Below are positions 54,698 through 55,065 of a stretch of 55,065 nt of DNA, piece by piece. Positions within the stretch are counted from its first letter, which is position 1. The number at the start of each line of letters is the position of its first letter. Origin of the DNA: Cytophagaceae bacterium (lineage in GTDB: Bacteria; Bacteroidota; Bacteroidia; Cytophagales; Flexibacteraceae). The stretch covers positions 1 to 55,065 of the forward strand of contig JAIYDB010000101.1 in assembly GCA_027487695.1 (NCBI GenBank), in the 5' to 3' direction. Made by a program: the position numbers and the translations under genes. Under the pieces are notes generated by a model, which was given only the letters and a program-made list of their open reading frames with translations, ran no database searches and was not told where the DNA came from.

Positions 54698-55065
54698 ATG
54701 CGTTTAAAGCACTTTACTTTACAGTTTGGTTTGCCCCTTTTCAAGGCCTTGGCCGATGAAAGCAGGCTCCGTATTCTGTTCCTGATTTGGAAGCAACAGC
54801 AAATGTGCACTTCAGATTTGGAGCTGATATTGGACTTTACCCAAACCAAAACCAATCGACATTTAACCTACCTAAAGAATAGCGGTCTGATTACTGGGAA
54901 GAGAACCGACCAATACATTTTCTTTACCATTAATGAAGAATATGCCGATGTACTGCAGCAAGTGCTCCACTATTTAGAAAAAGACCCTCAGTTATTAGCC
55001 GATAGAGAAACTTTCCGTATCTTGTTTTCTAATAGGGAGTTAGCCCTCAATAAGATAGGACAAAA
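54698..55065 (+). CDS. ArsR-family winged-helix regulator, cut by window end
   Basis: 122 codons are present from ATG 54698, with no stop before the edge. FGLPLFKALADESRLRILFL is the ArsR opening, followed by MCTSDLELILDFTQTKTNRH and LTYLKNSGLITGKR, which form the recognition helix and wing, and YIFFTIN. Metal-sensing cysteines of the classical ELCVCDL type are not present: only one Cys (MCTSDLEL) is seen, so the signal may not be a metal. It lies 8 bp after the carbonic anhydrase gene, a likely operon. Confidence 0.88.
   Translation, partial: MRLKHFTLQFGLPLFKALADESRLRILFLIWKQQQMCTSDLELILDFTQTKTNRHLTYLKNSGLITGKRTDQYIFFTINEEYADVLQQVLHYLEKDPQLLADRETFRILFSNRELALNKIGQ

Noticed and set aside
1-55065. 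Search for insertion sequences, integrases, prophage genes, CRISPR arrays
   Set aside because: None seen on either strand; gene order and composition look like ordinary chromosome.

Overview
The window is a contiguous piece of a Bacteroidota chromosome, most likely from the Chitinophagia/Sphingobacteriia/Cytophagia side of the phylum; I cannot resolve the genus. The support is AT-rich DNA, promoters of the Bacteroidota type (TTTG or similar about 19-21 bp upstream of TAnnTTTG), and seven secreted proteins ending in a type IX secretion (T9SS) type A sorting domain. The protein families are also typical of the phylum: GH3 acyl-adenylate synthetase, FadL-like outer-membrane protein, DPP-IV-like S9 peptidase and CUB/PKD proteins. 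No insertion sequence, prophage, integrase or CRISPR array was seen.

Layout. 1-11.5 kb: a partial LspA-like membrane protein, a DPP-IV peptidase, proline dehydrogenase, pyrD, a solitary nuoB, a glycine/asparagine-rich lipoprotein, a FadL-like barrel, a probable toxin-antitoxin pair and bioB. 11.6-18.7 kb: a 2362-residue secreted protein with three internally repeated, predicted six-bladed propellers separated by PKD arrays. 18.8-19.8 kb: SRP RNA, then a HepT(HEPN)/MNT nucleotidyltransferase pair whose HEPN gene carries an in-frame TAG. 19.8-30.2 kb: a T9SS esterase, a small barrel-like protein, GH3, an AT-hook nucleoid-type protein, a DEAD-box helicase behind a structured 220-nt leader, a membrane protein, a coiled-coil protein, a methyltransferase-like protein, apaG and tRNA-Ser(UGA). 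30.3-44.9 kb: a secretion-rich stretch with a cysteine-rich T9SS protein, a secreted alpha/beta hydrolase, a miniature protein that is almost only a T9SS signal, a thiolase, a CUB-bearing subtilisin and an eight-fold CUB-Ig repeat protein. 45-55 kb: DUF488, htpG divergent from a lipoprotein msrA, DUF1569, T9SS/PASTA/ruvX/hemerythrin genes, an Asp-box propeller, gamma-carbonic anhydrase and a partial ArsR regulator.

How the genes relate. Housekeeping metabolism (pyrD, bioB, proline dehydrogenase, thiolase) is interleaved with a large exported inventory: peptidases, esterases and giant adhesin-like proteins that would cross the outer membrane through T9SS and be anchored at the surface or released. 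Many genes are single transcription units with clear hairpin terminators. Likely operons are bioB with the toxin-antitoxin-like pair, methyltransferase with coiled-coil protein, hemerythrin-ruvX-PASTA-T9SS, and gamma-carbonic anhydrase with ArsR.

The points most worth a second look are the triplicated propeller with three position-conserved cysteines, the broken HEPN toxin beside an intact MNT antitoxin, the structured leader of the DEAD-box gene with mutually exclusive pairings, the minimal T9SS cargo, and the two-module duplication inside the CUB-Ig protein.
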